Shown here: piece by piece, positions 9,561-18,058 of the stretch
How positions within the stretch are numbered: the first letter of the stretch is position 1
Layout: every line of letters begins with the position of its first letter
Source of the DNA: Citreicoccus inhibens
GTDB taxonomy: Bacteria > Myxococcota > Myxococcia > Myxococcales > Myxococcaceae
Assembly: GCF_019039035.1 (NCBI RefSeq)
Contig: NZ_JAHNZT010000021.1
Location: 1 to 64,000, forward strand
DNA length: 64,000 bases
Direction: 5' to 3'
Program-made: the position numbers and the translations under genes
Notes under the pieces: model-generated
Told to the model about the DNA's origin: nothing
Seen by the model: only the letters and a program-made list of their open reading frames with translations
Database searches by the model: none

Positions 9561-11270
9561 TCAGGGCTTGTGCGTCGCGGGCTCGCGCGTGCGTCGCAGG
9601 GGCTGCTCGGGCATGGCCAATGTGGCGAGGAGGGCCGCGAGCGCTACGAGGATGGCGCAGCGGTAGATGGCGCGGGTGGCCTGGGTGAAGGATTCCTTGC
9701 GCGCGCGCTGCACCTTGTCCACGGTGGCGAGCGCACGTTGCTCGTCGGCGTCCACGCGGGCGCGGTCCGCGGTGGGCCCGCGCCGGCCCTCGACGTGTCG
9801 GCGTTGCAGGGCATAGCCCTCATGCAGCCGCTGCTTCACGGCGTCGGCGGGGAAGGGCTGCTCGGGAGGCGCGGCCTGGGACACCGTGGCCTTCACGTCC
9901 GCGGGCGCACCGGCGATGGCGCTCTCGGTGCGCGTGCTCAGCTCGCCGCCCAACGTGCCCGCGAACACCGTGCCCAGCAGGGCCACGCCCACCGTCATCC
10001 CGAGCTGGCGGAAGAAGGTGGACGCGGAGGTGGCCACGCCAATGCGCTCCGGGGGCACCGCGTTCTGCACCGCCACGGTGTAGAGCGGAATGGAGGGACC
10101 GAGCCCGAGCCCCACCATCACCATCTTCACCGTCACCTCCACGGGCCCCGAGTCCGGGGTGAGCGTGAAGGCCATCACCGCGAAGCCCGCGAGCAGCAGC
10201 GCCAGCGAGCCCAGCAAGAGCGCCTTGTAGTGCCCCACCCGCGCCACCAGCTGTCCGGACAGCACGTTGCCCGCCATCACGCCGAGCGTCAGCGGGGTGA
10301 TGGTGAGGCCGGCGCGGGTGGCGGACAGGCCCACCACGTTCACCATGAACAGGGGCAGGAAGACGACGGAGGCGAGGAACACCGCGCCCACCAGGAACAC
10401 CGCGAGGTTGGCCGCGCTGAAGGTGCGCAGGCGGAAGAGGCTCGGGTCGAGCAGGGGCTCCGGGGCGCGCAGCTCGCGCCACGCGAAGAGGACCGTGCCC
10501 ACCGCGGCCACGGCGAACATCGCGAGGATGGGCGGGGAACCCCAGGGGTAGCCGCCCGGCTCGTTCGTGTCCGCTCCCCGTCCCAGGCTGAGCGCGAGCA
10601 AGAGCGGCACCACCGCGAGCGCCAGCGCGCCCGCGCCCAGCCAGTCCAACCGCCCCCCCTGCACGCCCGGGGGCTTGAGCGCCGGCATGCGCAGGAAGAT
10701 GAGCGTGAGGGCCACCGCGCCCACGGGCACGTTGATGAAGAAGACCCAGTGCCAGCTGAGTTGATCCGTGATGAAGCCGCCCACCAGCGGACCCACCACG
10801 CTGGACAGGCCGAACACCGCGCCGAAGAGGCCCTGGTACTTGCCGCGCTCGCGGGGGGGATAGAGGTCCGCCACCACCGCCAGCGCGGCGGTGAACAGCG
10901 CCGCGCTGCCGACGCCCTGCACCGCGCGGAAGAGCACGAGCGCCAGCGTCGTCTGCGACACGCCGCACAGGAAGCTGCCGACGAGGAAGATGCAGATGCC
11001 CATCACCAGCACCGCGCGCCGGCCCATCAGGTCCGACAGCTTGCCCCACACGGGCACCATCATCGTCGAGGCCACCAGATAGGACGTGGTGAGCCATGGG
11101 TAGAGCGCCGGGGGGATGTCCAGGTCCTGCTGGATGGCGGGCCCCGCGGTGGCCACGATGGTCTGGTCGAGCGCGGCGAGCAGCAGCCCCAGCAGCGCGC
11201 CCGCCATCGTGAAGGCCTTCTGGGCGCGGGTGAACTGCATCGGGGATGACGCCATGGCTCGCTCGGGCAT
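9561..11270 (-). CDS. MFS drug-efflux transporter, DHA2 (EmrB/QacA) family
   Basis: About 569 residues and 14 predicted membrane segments. Family marks include LLLAALDQTIVATAGPAI in TM1, GKLSDLMGRRAVLV in the TM2-3 loop (motif A), and FRAVQGVGSAAL with PLVGGFITDQLSWHWVFFIN (the DHA2 motif before TM6). A long periplasmic loop of about 110 residues lies before the last helix, as in EmrB-type pumps. The first in-frame codon is GTG 11279; ATG 11270 or ATG 11255 are alternatives and no start has a strong ribosome site. No EmrA-like fusion protein or regulator is adjacent. Probable proton-driven export of hydrophobic compounds. Confidence 0.88.
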   Translation of the reverse strand: MPERAMASSPMQFTRAQKAFTMAGALLGLLLAALDQTIVATAGPAIQQDLDIPPALYPWLTTSYLVASTMMVPVWGKLSDLMGRRAVLVMGICIFLVGSFLCGVSQTTLALVLFRAVQGVGSAALFTAALAVVADLYPPRERGKYQGLFGAVFGLSSVVGPLVGGFITDQLSWHWVFFINVPVGAVALTLIFLRMPALKPPGVQGGRLDWLGAGALALAVVPLLLALSLGRGADTNEPGGYPWGSPPILAMFAVAAVGTVLFAWRELRAPEPLLDPSLFRLRTFSAANLAVFLVGAVFLASVVFLPLFMVNVVGLSATRAGLTITPLTLGVMAGNVLSGQLVARVGHYKALLLGSLALLLAGFAVMAFTLTPDSGPVEVTVKMVMVGLGLGPSIPLYTVAVQNAVPPERIGVATSASTFFRQLGMTVGVALLGTVFAGTLGGELSTRTESAIAGAPADVKATVSQAAPPEQPFPADAVKQRLHEGYALQRRHVEGRRGPTADRARVDADEQRALATVDKVQRARKESFTQATRAIYRCAILVALAALLATLAMPEQPLRRTREPATHKP

Positions 11271-11547
11271 GGCGCACACACGCGCCTCGCGACGAGAAGC
11301 TGGGGACGCCCCCCGGCTCAGTCCACTCCGCTTGCTCCGCCGGGTGTCCGCCGTGCGAAGGGGCGGGCGGCTGGGCGGGCTCGGCGGGCGGGGGAAGTGT
11401 TGATCAAATGAATGTCAGTTTTCACGCGTAACGCGGGTTGACGCTAAGGTTCAGCGCGATGGGCCCGCGGCACGGCGGGGCCGGCATCCGTGCACTCTTG
11501 TCGAAGGGAGGGGCGGGCTCTTGGCGCGGCGCGCTGGAGGCGTACCC

Positions 11548-13515
11548 ATGTCCTGGTCGAGAGCACTGGCAGGAGTGTCGTTGTCGTGGTGGGCCCTGAG
11601 TCTGGGAGGCTGTTCGGACGAACCCGAGCCGAAGCCGCCTCCCGAAGAGGGGCCGGTGCTCTCGGATACGCCGGTCTGGGAGGTGGAGGGAGACCCCGCG
11701 CACGTCGGGGGGTGTTTCGGTCGCTCGGTCGCGGTGGGGGACTTGAACGGGGATGGGTTCAAGGACCTCATCGTCGTGTCGCCGCCGTGCTCCGCGGCGT
11801 CGCTCGATCCGGGCCGCATCTCCATCTTCGCGGGGCAGGCGTCGTACTTCTCCAAGACGCCGCTGACCACGGAGCTGACGTGGCGCAACACCAGCCCGCG
11901 CACCAGCGGCCGCAACGCCAGGGTGGCCCGAGTGGGCAACGTGAACGGAGATGCCTATCCGGATGTGCTCATCGCGGGCACCTACGGTGTCTCCGTGTAT
12001 GCCGGCGGGCCGGACCTGTCGAAGGTGTTCGCCGAGCCCCTGTTCCGCATGCCGGGCAACGGCACCTTCGTGAGCGCGACGCTGGTGGACTTGAACGGGG
12101 ACGGGCTGGATGACCTCGTCAACAGCAACCCCCTCGCGAATGGCGTGGAGGTCTTCCTCGCCACGCCCACCGCGACCGAGCCCTTCACATCCAGCCGGGT
12201 CTTGCCGAAGGCGCGGGGCGCGCGCAGGGCAGGGGACATCAACGGGGATGGGACACAGGACCTGCAGATGATGGACGTGCAGGGGCAATACGTCTTCTAC
12301 CTGGGGTGCCGAGCGGGGAGCCCGCTGGTGTGTGATGGACCGCTCACGGCGCAGCCTGCATGGAGCGCGACGGCGGAGACGCTGGCGACGGCTCCGGACC
12401 TCGATGGAGACGGGCTCCCCGAGCTGGTGTCCGGCATGGGCGGCGGCAGCTACGATTTGCACCTCTCCACGTCGGCGTCCTCGTTGGATGGCGTCCTCGC
12501 GTCGGCCCCGGTGTGGTCGGTGATGGAGGACCCCGCCTTCAGCCTCCTGGACGGGACCATGAACCCCGTGGGGGACATGAACGGCGATGGCGCTCGCCAC
12601 GACTTCACGCTGGACTCGGCAGGGCGCATCTACCTGTTCTCACCCGGGGCGACGGTGTCCTCGGACATGCACCCCATCTGGGCGTGGCCGCGCACGGACC
12701 ACGTCGTGCCGGAGACCTTCCACGGGTTCCCGCGCTTCTCGCTGGCGCCGGTGGGGGACCTGAATGGCGATGGCTATGACGACCTGGTGGTGGGCTCGAC
12801 GCAGTCGGTGGATGGCTCGTTCGCGCCGGGTCGGGTGATGCTCTTCGCGGGGGGCCGCGTGCCGGACCCCTCCGCGCCGCCGCCGCTGCTGTCGGGGGCG
12901 AAGCGTTGCGGAATCGTGTTGGACCCGGAGCACGGCAAGCCGGACCTCACCATCGATGGGGATGCGATTGCCCGCTCGCTGTACGTGAACCGTCGCTCCT
13001 TCGCGGCGGACTCATGCGAGGTGCGCGAGGGCTGCGTGCCCACCGGTGGCGAGCGGCGCCTGCTGCGCTTCAACGCCTCCATCGCGAACCTGGGCAATGC
13101 CGCCGCCATCGTGCCGTCGCCGGACGTTCGGCCAGACCTCTTCATCTGGGATGAGTGCCACCAGCACGACCACCTCGTCGGCTTCGCGGGCTACGAGCTG
13201 CGCAACGCGCAGGGCGGCCTCACGGCAGTGGGGCGCAAGCAGGGCTTCGCCCTGGCGGACATCACGCGCTACTGCTCGGAGGCGCCGCCCTTCCAGCTCT
13301 ACGACCCGGGGACGGGCATCTCGCCGGGCTGGGCGGACATCTACACGTCCGACATCGCCTGCCAGTGGTTGGACATCACCGACACGCCGGACGGTGACTA
13401 CACGCTGCGCGTGGGCGTGGACGAGAAGAACATCATCGACGAGGACGACCGTTACCCGAACGAGACCTTCATCAAGGTGCGCCTGAAGGGCGACACGGTG
13501 ACGGTCCTCCCGTAG
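11548..13515 (+). CDS. FG-GAP repeat lipoprotein with C-terminal lysyl-oxidase-like domain
   Basis: Start at ATG 11548 with GGAGG 9 nt upstream. A lipoprotein signal ends in LSLGGC. The body carries FG-GAP/VCBS beta-propeller repeats with calcium-loop motifs (DLNGDGFKD, NVNGDAYPD, DLNGDGLDD, DINGDGTQD, DMNGDGARH, DLNGDGYDD). The last 200 residues match the lysyl oxidase fold: DECHQHDHLVGFAGYEL supplies a His-x-His copper site, followed by GRKQGFALADITRYC and DIACQWLDITDTPDGDYTL. This domain in animals oxidises lysine amines using copper and a quinone. In bacteria the role is unclear. It is likely surface exposed. Confidence 0.85.
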   Translation: MSWSRALAGVSLSWWALSLGGCSDEPEPKPPPEEGPVLSDTPVWEVEGDPAHVGGCFGRSVAVGDLNGDGFKDLIVVSPPCSAASLDPGRISIFAGQASYFSKTPLTTELTWRNTSPRTSGRNARVARVGNVNGDAYPDVLIAGTYGVSVYAGGPDLSKVFAEPLFRMPGNGTFVSATLVDLNGDGLDDLVNSNPLANGVEVFLATPTATEPFTSSRVLPKARGARRAGDINGDGTQDLQMMDVQGQYVFYLGCRAGSPLVCDGPLTAQPAWSATAETLATAPDLDGDGLPELVSGMGGGSYDLHLSTSASSLDGVLASAPVWSVMEDPAFSLLDGTMNPVGDMNGDGARHDFTLDSAGRIYLFSPGATVSSDMHPIWAWPRTDHVVPETFHGFPRFSLAPVGDLNGDGYDDLVVGSTQSVDGSFAPGRVMLFAGGRVPDPSAPPPLLSGAKRCGIVLDPEHGKPDLTIDGDAIARSLYVNRRSFAADSCEVREGCVPTGGERRLLRFNASIANLGNAAAIVPSPDVRPDLFIWDECHQHDHLVGFAGYELRNAQGGLTAVGRKQGFALADITRYCSEAPPFQLYDPGTGISPGWADIYTSDIACQWLDITDTPDGDYTLRVGVDEKNIIDEDDRYPNETFIKVRLKGDTVTVLP

Positions 13516-13646
13516 CGCGGCCGGGGCGCGGGGCCGCCTCGCCGAGAGCAGGCGGGAAGGCCCGGGTCCGAGTGCCCGGCCGTCGGGGGGAGTCTCCTCG
13601 GCGCCGGGAATATCGGCGCGCGTGCAATCACCTTCGGACCTGTGCG

Positions 13647-13652
13647 TAGAGT
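13647..13652 (+). promoter_or_regulatory. TAGAGT -10-like element
   Basis: TAGAGT lies inside the upstream extension of the permease frame. If it is the -10 element, transcription starts after about 13658 and the first in-frame GTG (13642) cannot be the start, which favours GTG 13711. Confidence 0.35.
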
Positions 13653-13710
13653 GCTGGCCGGCCTGCCCTCGGGTGTTTCGAGGGAGGTCGGTCGCGCTGA
13701 AAGTGAGGGT

Positions 13711-14943
13711 GTGCGCTTGGGTTTCCGGGTCGACGTGTACGAGGGCGGCCGGATCGCGCTGTCTTCCCTGCGCTCCAATCGCTTGAGGACGGTGCTGACC
13801 ACGGTGGGCATTGGCGTGGGCGTGTGCACGCTGCTGGCCATCGTCGGCATCATCCAGGGGCTGAACAGCTCGTTCGCGCAGCAGCTCGGGAAGATTGGCG
13901 CCAACACGCTCCAGGTGTCGAAGTTCCCCTGGGTCATGGGCGGCGACTGGTGGGAGTACCGCAACCGCAAGGACCTGTCCGTGAAGCTGGTGCCGCCCAT
14001 CATGGCGGCCTCGGAGCATGTGATTGCGGCGGCCCCCATCTTCTACACGCGGGGCGAGGCGAACTTCCTGGACCGGAAGCTGTCGGGCATCTCCGTGCTG
14101 GGCACCACGGCGGAGTACCTGGCCGCGGGCTCCTTCGAGATGGCCGGCGGCCGCTTCCTCACCGACGCGGACGTGGACAACCGGGCCGCGGTCGCGGTCA
14201 TCGGCGCCGAGCTGGTGAAGGTCCTCTTCCCCAACTTCAGCCCGCTGGGTCACCGCATCCTCGTGGACGGTCACCCCTACCGCATCGTGGGGACGCTGGC
14301 CGCCATGGGCACGGTGCTGGGCGAGAACCAGGACCTGGTGGTGATGGTGCCGTACCGCACCTTCGTGAGCCACTTCGGCAACAAGCGCTCGCCCGCCATC
14401 GTCGTCGCGGTGGACAGCACGGACAACCTCCCCAAGGTGCAGGACGCGCTCACCTCCGCGCTGCGCCGCGAGCGCGCCACGCCGCCCGGCGTGCCGGATG
14501 ACTTCGCGCTCAACCGGCCGGATCAGCTCGCCAACATGTACAAGCAGCTCACCCGCGCGCTCTACGGCGCCGCGACGGGCGTGGGCTTCATCACGCTGCT
14601 GGTGGGCGGCATTGGCATCATGAACATCATGCTCGTGTCGGTGCGCGAGCGGACGCGCGAGATTGGCGTCCGGCGCGCGCTGGGCGCGAAGAAGCGCACC
14701 ATCGTGCTCCAGTTCCTCATGGAGGCGGCGAGTGTGTCCGCGGTGGGCGGCGCGCTCGGGACGGTGGTGGGCCTGGGGCTGGCGTACATCGTGTCGCTCA
14801 TCAGCCCGCTGGCCGCGGCCGTGGAGCCGCTCACGGTGGCGTTCGGCGTGGGCTTCGCGGCGCTGGTGGGCCTGCTGTTCGGCATCTGGCCGGCGGCGCG
14901 AGCGGCGAACCTGGATCCGGTGGAAGCACTCCGCCACGAATAA
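13711..14943 (+). CDS. MacB-type ABC transporter permease (FtsX domain)
   Basis: About 410 residues from GTG 13711. The frame is open from 13642, but a -10-like TAGAGT lies between and no ribosome site serves the earlier codon. The order is one N-terminal membrane helix (LRTVLTTVGIGVGVCTLLAI), a large MacB periplasmic core domain, then three C-terminal helices with the conserved GGIGIMNIMLVSVRERTREI and RRALGAKKRTI segment. It lacks an ATPase domain, so it needs a separate nucleotide-binding subunit, and none is in the window. A second paralogous permease follows 11 nt later. Such pairs act in lipoprotein, toxin or antibiotic export. Confidence 0.88.
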   Translation: MRLGFRVDVYEGGRIALSSLRSNRLRTVLTTVGIGVGVCTLLAIVGIIQGLNSSFAQQLGKIGANTLQVSKFPWVMGGDWWEYRNRKDLSVKLVPPIMAASEHVIAAAPIFYTRGEANFLDRKLSGISVLGTTAEYLAAGSFEMAGGRFLTDADVDNRAAVAVIGAELVKVLFPNFSPLGHRILVDGHPYRIVGTLAAMGTVLGENQDLVVMVPYRTFVSHFGNKRSPAIVVAVDSTDNLPKVQDALTSALRRERATPPGVPDDFALNRPDQLANMYKQLTRALYGAATGVGFITLLVGGIGIMNIMLVSVRERTREIGVRRALGAKKRTIVLQFLMEAASVSAVGGALGTVVGLGLAYIVSLISPLAAAVEPLTVAFGVGFAALVGLLFGIWPAARAANLDPVEALRHE

Positions 14944-14954
14944 GGAGACTCCGG

Positions 14955-16181
14955 ATGTGGATGGCTTTGTGGGACACGGTGCGGTTGGCCTTCGGCACCT
15001 TCGTGGCGCACCCGATGCGCTCGTTCCTCACGCTGCTGGGCATCGTCATCGGCGTCACCACGGTGGTGTCGATGATGGCCCTCATCGAGGGGCTGAAGAA
15101 CGAGGTGAATGACCGGCTCTCCGAGCTGGGCGCCAACTGCTTCCAGGTGCAGCGGCTGCCCTTCGGCGCCGGAAACCTGTCCGCCGCGGAGCTGGCGCGG
15201 CGGCCTCGCATCACCTACGGGGACCTGGACGCCATCCGCCTCCAGCCGTCCGTGCTGGTGGCGGCGGCCGAGGACTCGACGGGCGGCCAGAAGGTGTCCA
15301 CGTCCATGCGCGAGACGCGCGCCAACGTGAGCGTGTGGGCGGGCACGCCGGAGTACTTCCAGACGAACTCGGTGACCCTGGCCACCGGGCGCATCTTCAC
15401 CGAGACCGAGTCGATGGACGCGCGCCACGTGGCGGTGATTGGCGCGGACCTGGCGGACACGCTGTTCCCGGGCATGGACCCCCTGGGGCGCGAGATGCGC
15501 ATCAAGGGGCGCACCTTCCAAGTCGTGGGCACGCTCAAGCGGCGCGGCGGCTTCATGGGCGGGGGCAGCCAGGACAACCAGGTGATGATGCCGCTGTCCG
15601 CGTACACGCCGCTGTTCGGCGTGCGCGAGCTGCGGGTGAGCATCCAGGCCCGCTCGGGCGAGGTGCACCAGCGGGCGCAGGACGAGGTATCCCTGCTCAT
15701 GCGCCGGCGCCATGGCCTCAAGCCCATGGATGCGGATGACTTCTTCGTGTTCTCCAATGAGAGCACCACGCAGATGTTCAACAACATCTCGCAGGTCATC
15801 TCCGTGGCCAGCTTTGGCGTGTGCCTGCTGTCCCTCCTGGTGGGAGGCATTGGCATCCTCAACATCATGCTGGTGGCCGTGACGGAGCGGACGCGAGAGA
15901 TTGGCATCCGCAAGGCGCTGGGCGCCAAGAAGCGCCGCATCCTCGGGCAGTTCGCGCTGGAGGCGGTGGTGCTGTCGCTGGTGGGAGGCTTCCTCGGCGT
16001 CGCGCTGGGTGTGGGCCTGTCGCAGTTGGCGCGCTGGGTCATCCAGCTCCCCACGGAGGTGCCCGCCTGGGCCGTGGCGGTGTCCCTGGCGATGAGCTGC
16101 GGCGTGGGGCTGAGCTTCGGCATCTACCCGGCGGCGAGGGCCGCCAAGCTGGACCCCGTGGAGGCCATGCGTACGGAATAG
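14955..16181 (+). CDS. MacB-type ABC transporter permease (FtsX domain)
   Basis: 408 residues, with the same fold order as the preceding gene: TM1 (HPMRSFLTLLGIVIGVTTVV), a MacB-type periplasmic domain, then three helices. The signature GGIGILNIMLVAVTERTREI and RKALGAKKRRIL is nearly the same as in its partner. GGAG lies before ATG 14955. The two genes likely encode a heterodimeric permease within one operon. Neither an ATPase nor a membrane-fusion protein is adjacent, so the complex must recruit a subunit encoded elsewhere. Confidence 0.88.
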   Translation: MWMALWDTVRLAFGTFVAHPMRSFLTLLGIVIGVTTVVSMMALIEGLKNEVNDRLSELGANCFQVQRLPFGAGNLSAAELARRPRITYGDLDAIRLQPSVLVAAAEDSTGGQKVSTSMRETRANVSVWAGTPEYFQTNSVTLATGRIFTETESMDARHVAVIGADLADTLFPGMDPLGREMRIKGRTFQVVGTLKRRGGFMGGGSQDNQVMMPLSAYTPLFGVRELRVSIQARSGEVHQRAQDEVSLLMRRRHGLKPMDADDFFVFSNESTTQMFNNISQVISVASFGVCLLSLLVGGIGILNIMLVAVTERTREIGIRKALGAKKRRILGQFALEAVVLSLVGGFLGVALGVGLSQLARWVIQLPTEVPAWAVAVSLAMSCGVGLSFGIYPAARAAKLDPVEAMRTE

Positions 16182-16232
16182 GAGGGAGCACTGCTAGGGT
16201 GATGGGACTGGCTTCCCGCTGCCAGCCCATTC

Positions 16233-16919
16233 ATGACCGAACCTACCGCTCCTCCGCCTTCGTCCGCGGCGCCGCTCCAGTTCGAGCACGCCGAGTTCTC
16301 CGACCCCGTGGCTGCCCCGCAGTGCGCGGTGTGCAAGAAAGCCATTGCCGAGACCTACTTCGAGGTCACCGGCAACCTGCTGTGTCCGTCGTGTCGAGCG
16401 GAGCTGCTGGCGTCGCTGGAAGGTGGCTCGGCGGCGAGTCGCGCCTTCCGCGCCACGGGCTTGGGGGTGGGCGCGGCGATCGCCGGCGCGGTGCTGTACT
16501 ACGTGGTGAACCTGACGGGCTACAACCTGGGCATCATCGCCGTCGCGGTGGGCTGGATGGTGGGCATGGCCGTGCGCCGCGGCTCGGATGGGCGCGGCGG
16601 GTGGTTCTACCAGACGCTCGCGGTGCTGCTGACGTACCTGTCCATCTGCGCCTCGCTGGCTCCGGACGTCTACGCGGGCGTGGTCTCGGAAGGGGCGCAG
16701 GGCGTGCTGGGCGTCCTCGTGACCATCGTCGTGTCACTGGGCGCGCCGGTCATCGTGGGCATGGAGGGCCCGCTGTCCCTGCTCATCTACGGCTTCGCGC
16801 TGTTCGAGGCGTGGCGGCGCAACAAGCGCCTGGAGGTGAAGGTGGACGGTCCCTTCCGGCTGTCCGCGCGCGCGCCCGCCTCGGCGTCCCCTCCCGCGGA
16901 GGCGTCGTCCGTTGGATGA
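16233..16919 (+). CDS. Zinc-ribbon membrane protein
   Basis: 228 residues. A CAVCKK...CPSC pair (about residues 31-53) forms a probable zinc ribbon. About four hydrophobic helices follow (GVGAAIAGAVLYYVV, LGIIAVAVGWMVGMAV, LAVLLTYLSICASLAP, VLGVLVTIVVSLGAP), and the C-terminal tail is Ala/Pro-rich. No ribosome site precedes ATG 16233. The stop overlaps the start of the following M50 peptidase gene by 8 nt, so the two are translationally coupled and probably act together at the membrane. I do not recognise a named family. Confidence 0.75.
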   Translation: MTEPTAPPPSSAAPLQFEHAEFSDPVAAPQCAVCKKAIAETYFEVTGNLLCPSCRAELLASLEGGSAASRAFRATGLGVGAAIAGAVLYYVVNLTGYNLGIIAVAVGWMVGMAVRRGSDGRGGWFYQTLAVLLTYLSICASLAPDVYAGVVSEGAQGVLGVLVTIVVSLGAPVIVGMEGPLSLLIYGFALFEAWRRNKRLEVKVDGPFRLSARAPASASPPAEASSVG

Positions 16920-17970
16920 AGCACTGGCGGTGGCCACTCGGTGTGAGGGGTGTGGCTCTGAACTGGGTCCTCGGCTGCTGACCTGTCCGTCGTGTCTGCG
17001 ATTGGTGCACGCGCGGACGCTCCAGCGGCTCGCCGCGGAGGCAGAGGCCGCCACCGCGCGGCAAGCCCTGACGGAAGCGCTGGGGGCCTGGCGTCAGGCC
17101 TTGGACCTGCTGCCCGCGGGCACCAGCCAACACGCGCAGGTGATGGCGCGCGTGGAGGCGTTGAGCCGTCAGGTGGATGTCGCGGGGGCGGGCTCCTCGG
17201 CGGACTCGAAGTCCGCGCGCGCGGGCATGCCCAAGGCGCTGGCGGGGCTGGGCGCGTTCGGCGTGGCGCTGTGGAAGTTCAAGTTCGCGCTGCTGTTCCT
17301 GCTGGGCAAGGGGAAGCTGCTGCTGCTCGGGCTGACGCAGGCGAGCACGCTGTTCTCCATGCTCCTGGCCATGGGCGTGTACTGGACGGCGTGGGGTTGG
17401 GTGTTCGCGGTGGGGCTGGTGGCCTCCATCTACGTGCACGAGATGGGGCACGTGGCGGCGCTCCGGCGCTTCGGCATGCAGTCCAGCGCGCCCATGTTCA
17501 TCCCGGGCCTGGGGGCGCTGGTGCGCCTGAAGCAGGCCCCGGTGGATGCGCGCGAGGATGCTCGGGTGGGGCTGGCGGGGCCCATCTGGGGCGGGGCCGC
17601 GGCGGTGCTCACCTTCGTCGCCGCGCTCGCCACGGGGTGGAAGAGCCTGGGTGCCATCGCGCACGCGGCGGCGTGGCTCAACGTGTTCAACCTGCTGCCG
17701 CTCTGGCAGCTCGATGGTGGGCGCGGGTTCCGGGCGCTGTCCCGGAAGGAGCGCTGGTGGGCCGTGGCCGCGGTGGGTGGCGCATGGTTCCTCACCCACG
17801 AGAGCTTGTTCGTGCTGCTGCTCGCCGGAGCGACCTTCCGCGCCCTGCTCACCCCCGCGCCCGAGGAGGGCGACACCCGGACCCTGGTGGAATACGTGGG
17901 GCTGGTGCTCGTGCTCGGCGCGGTGGGCTGGCTGGCGCAGGAGTGGACGGGCGCCGCGCTCGCGATGTGA
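16912..17970 (+). CDS. M50-family (site-2-protease-like) membrane metalloprotease
   Basis: 352 residues from TTG 16912, overlapping the upstream gene by 8 nt. An N-terminal zinc ribbon (CEGCGS...CPSC) is followed by a helical stretch like one TPR unit (ALTEALGAWRQALDLLPAG), then an M50 core. The catalytic motif is HEMGH (segment YVHEMGHVAALRRFGM). The second metal-site motif is NVFNLLPLWQLDGG, matching the N/P...DG signature. Several membrane helices surround them. Zinc ribbons on both coupled proteins suggest a shared partner or a metal-dependent assembly. It could cleave transmembrane regulators; the substrate is unknown. Confidence 0.85.
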   Translation: MDEALAVATRCEGCGSELGPRLLTCPSCLRLVHARTLQRLAAEAEAATARQALTEALGAWRQALDLLPAGTSQHAQVMARVEALSRQVDVAGAGSSADSKSARAGMPKALAGLGAFGVALWKFKFALLFLLGKGKLLLLGLTQASTLFSMLLAMGVYWTAWGWVFAVGLVASIYVHEMGHVAALRRFGMQSSAPMFIPGLGALVRLKQAPVDAREDARVGLAGPIWGGAAAVLTFVAALATGWKSLGAIAHAAAWLNVFNLLPLWQLDGGRGFRALSRKERWWAVAAVGGAWFLTHESLFVLLLAGATFRALLTPAPEEGDTRTLVEYVGLVLVLGAVGWLAQEWTGAALAM

Positions 17971-18058
17971 GGCCGCTCGGCCGCCCCGCGTCCCATCGGC
18001 CAGGGGCGAGGTGGCCGCGCGGGGGAAGCGCGTGGCGGTGGGGGTCGTTGCTCCCTCC

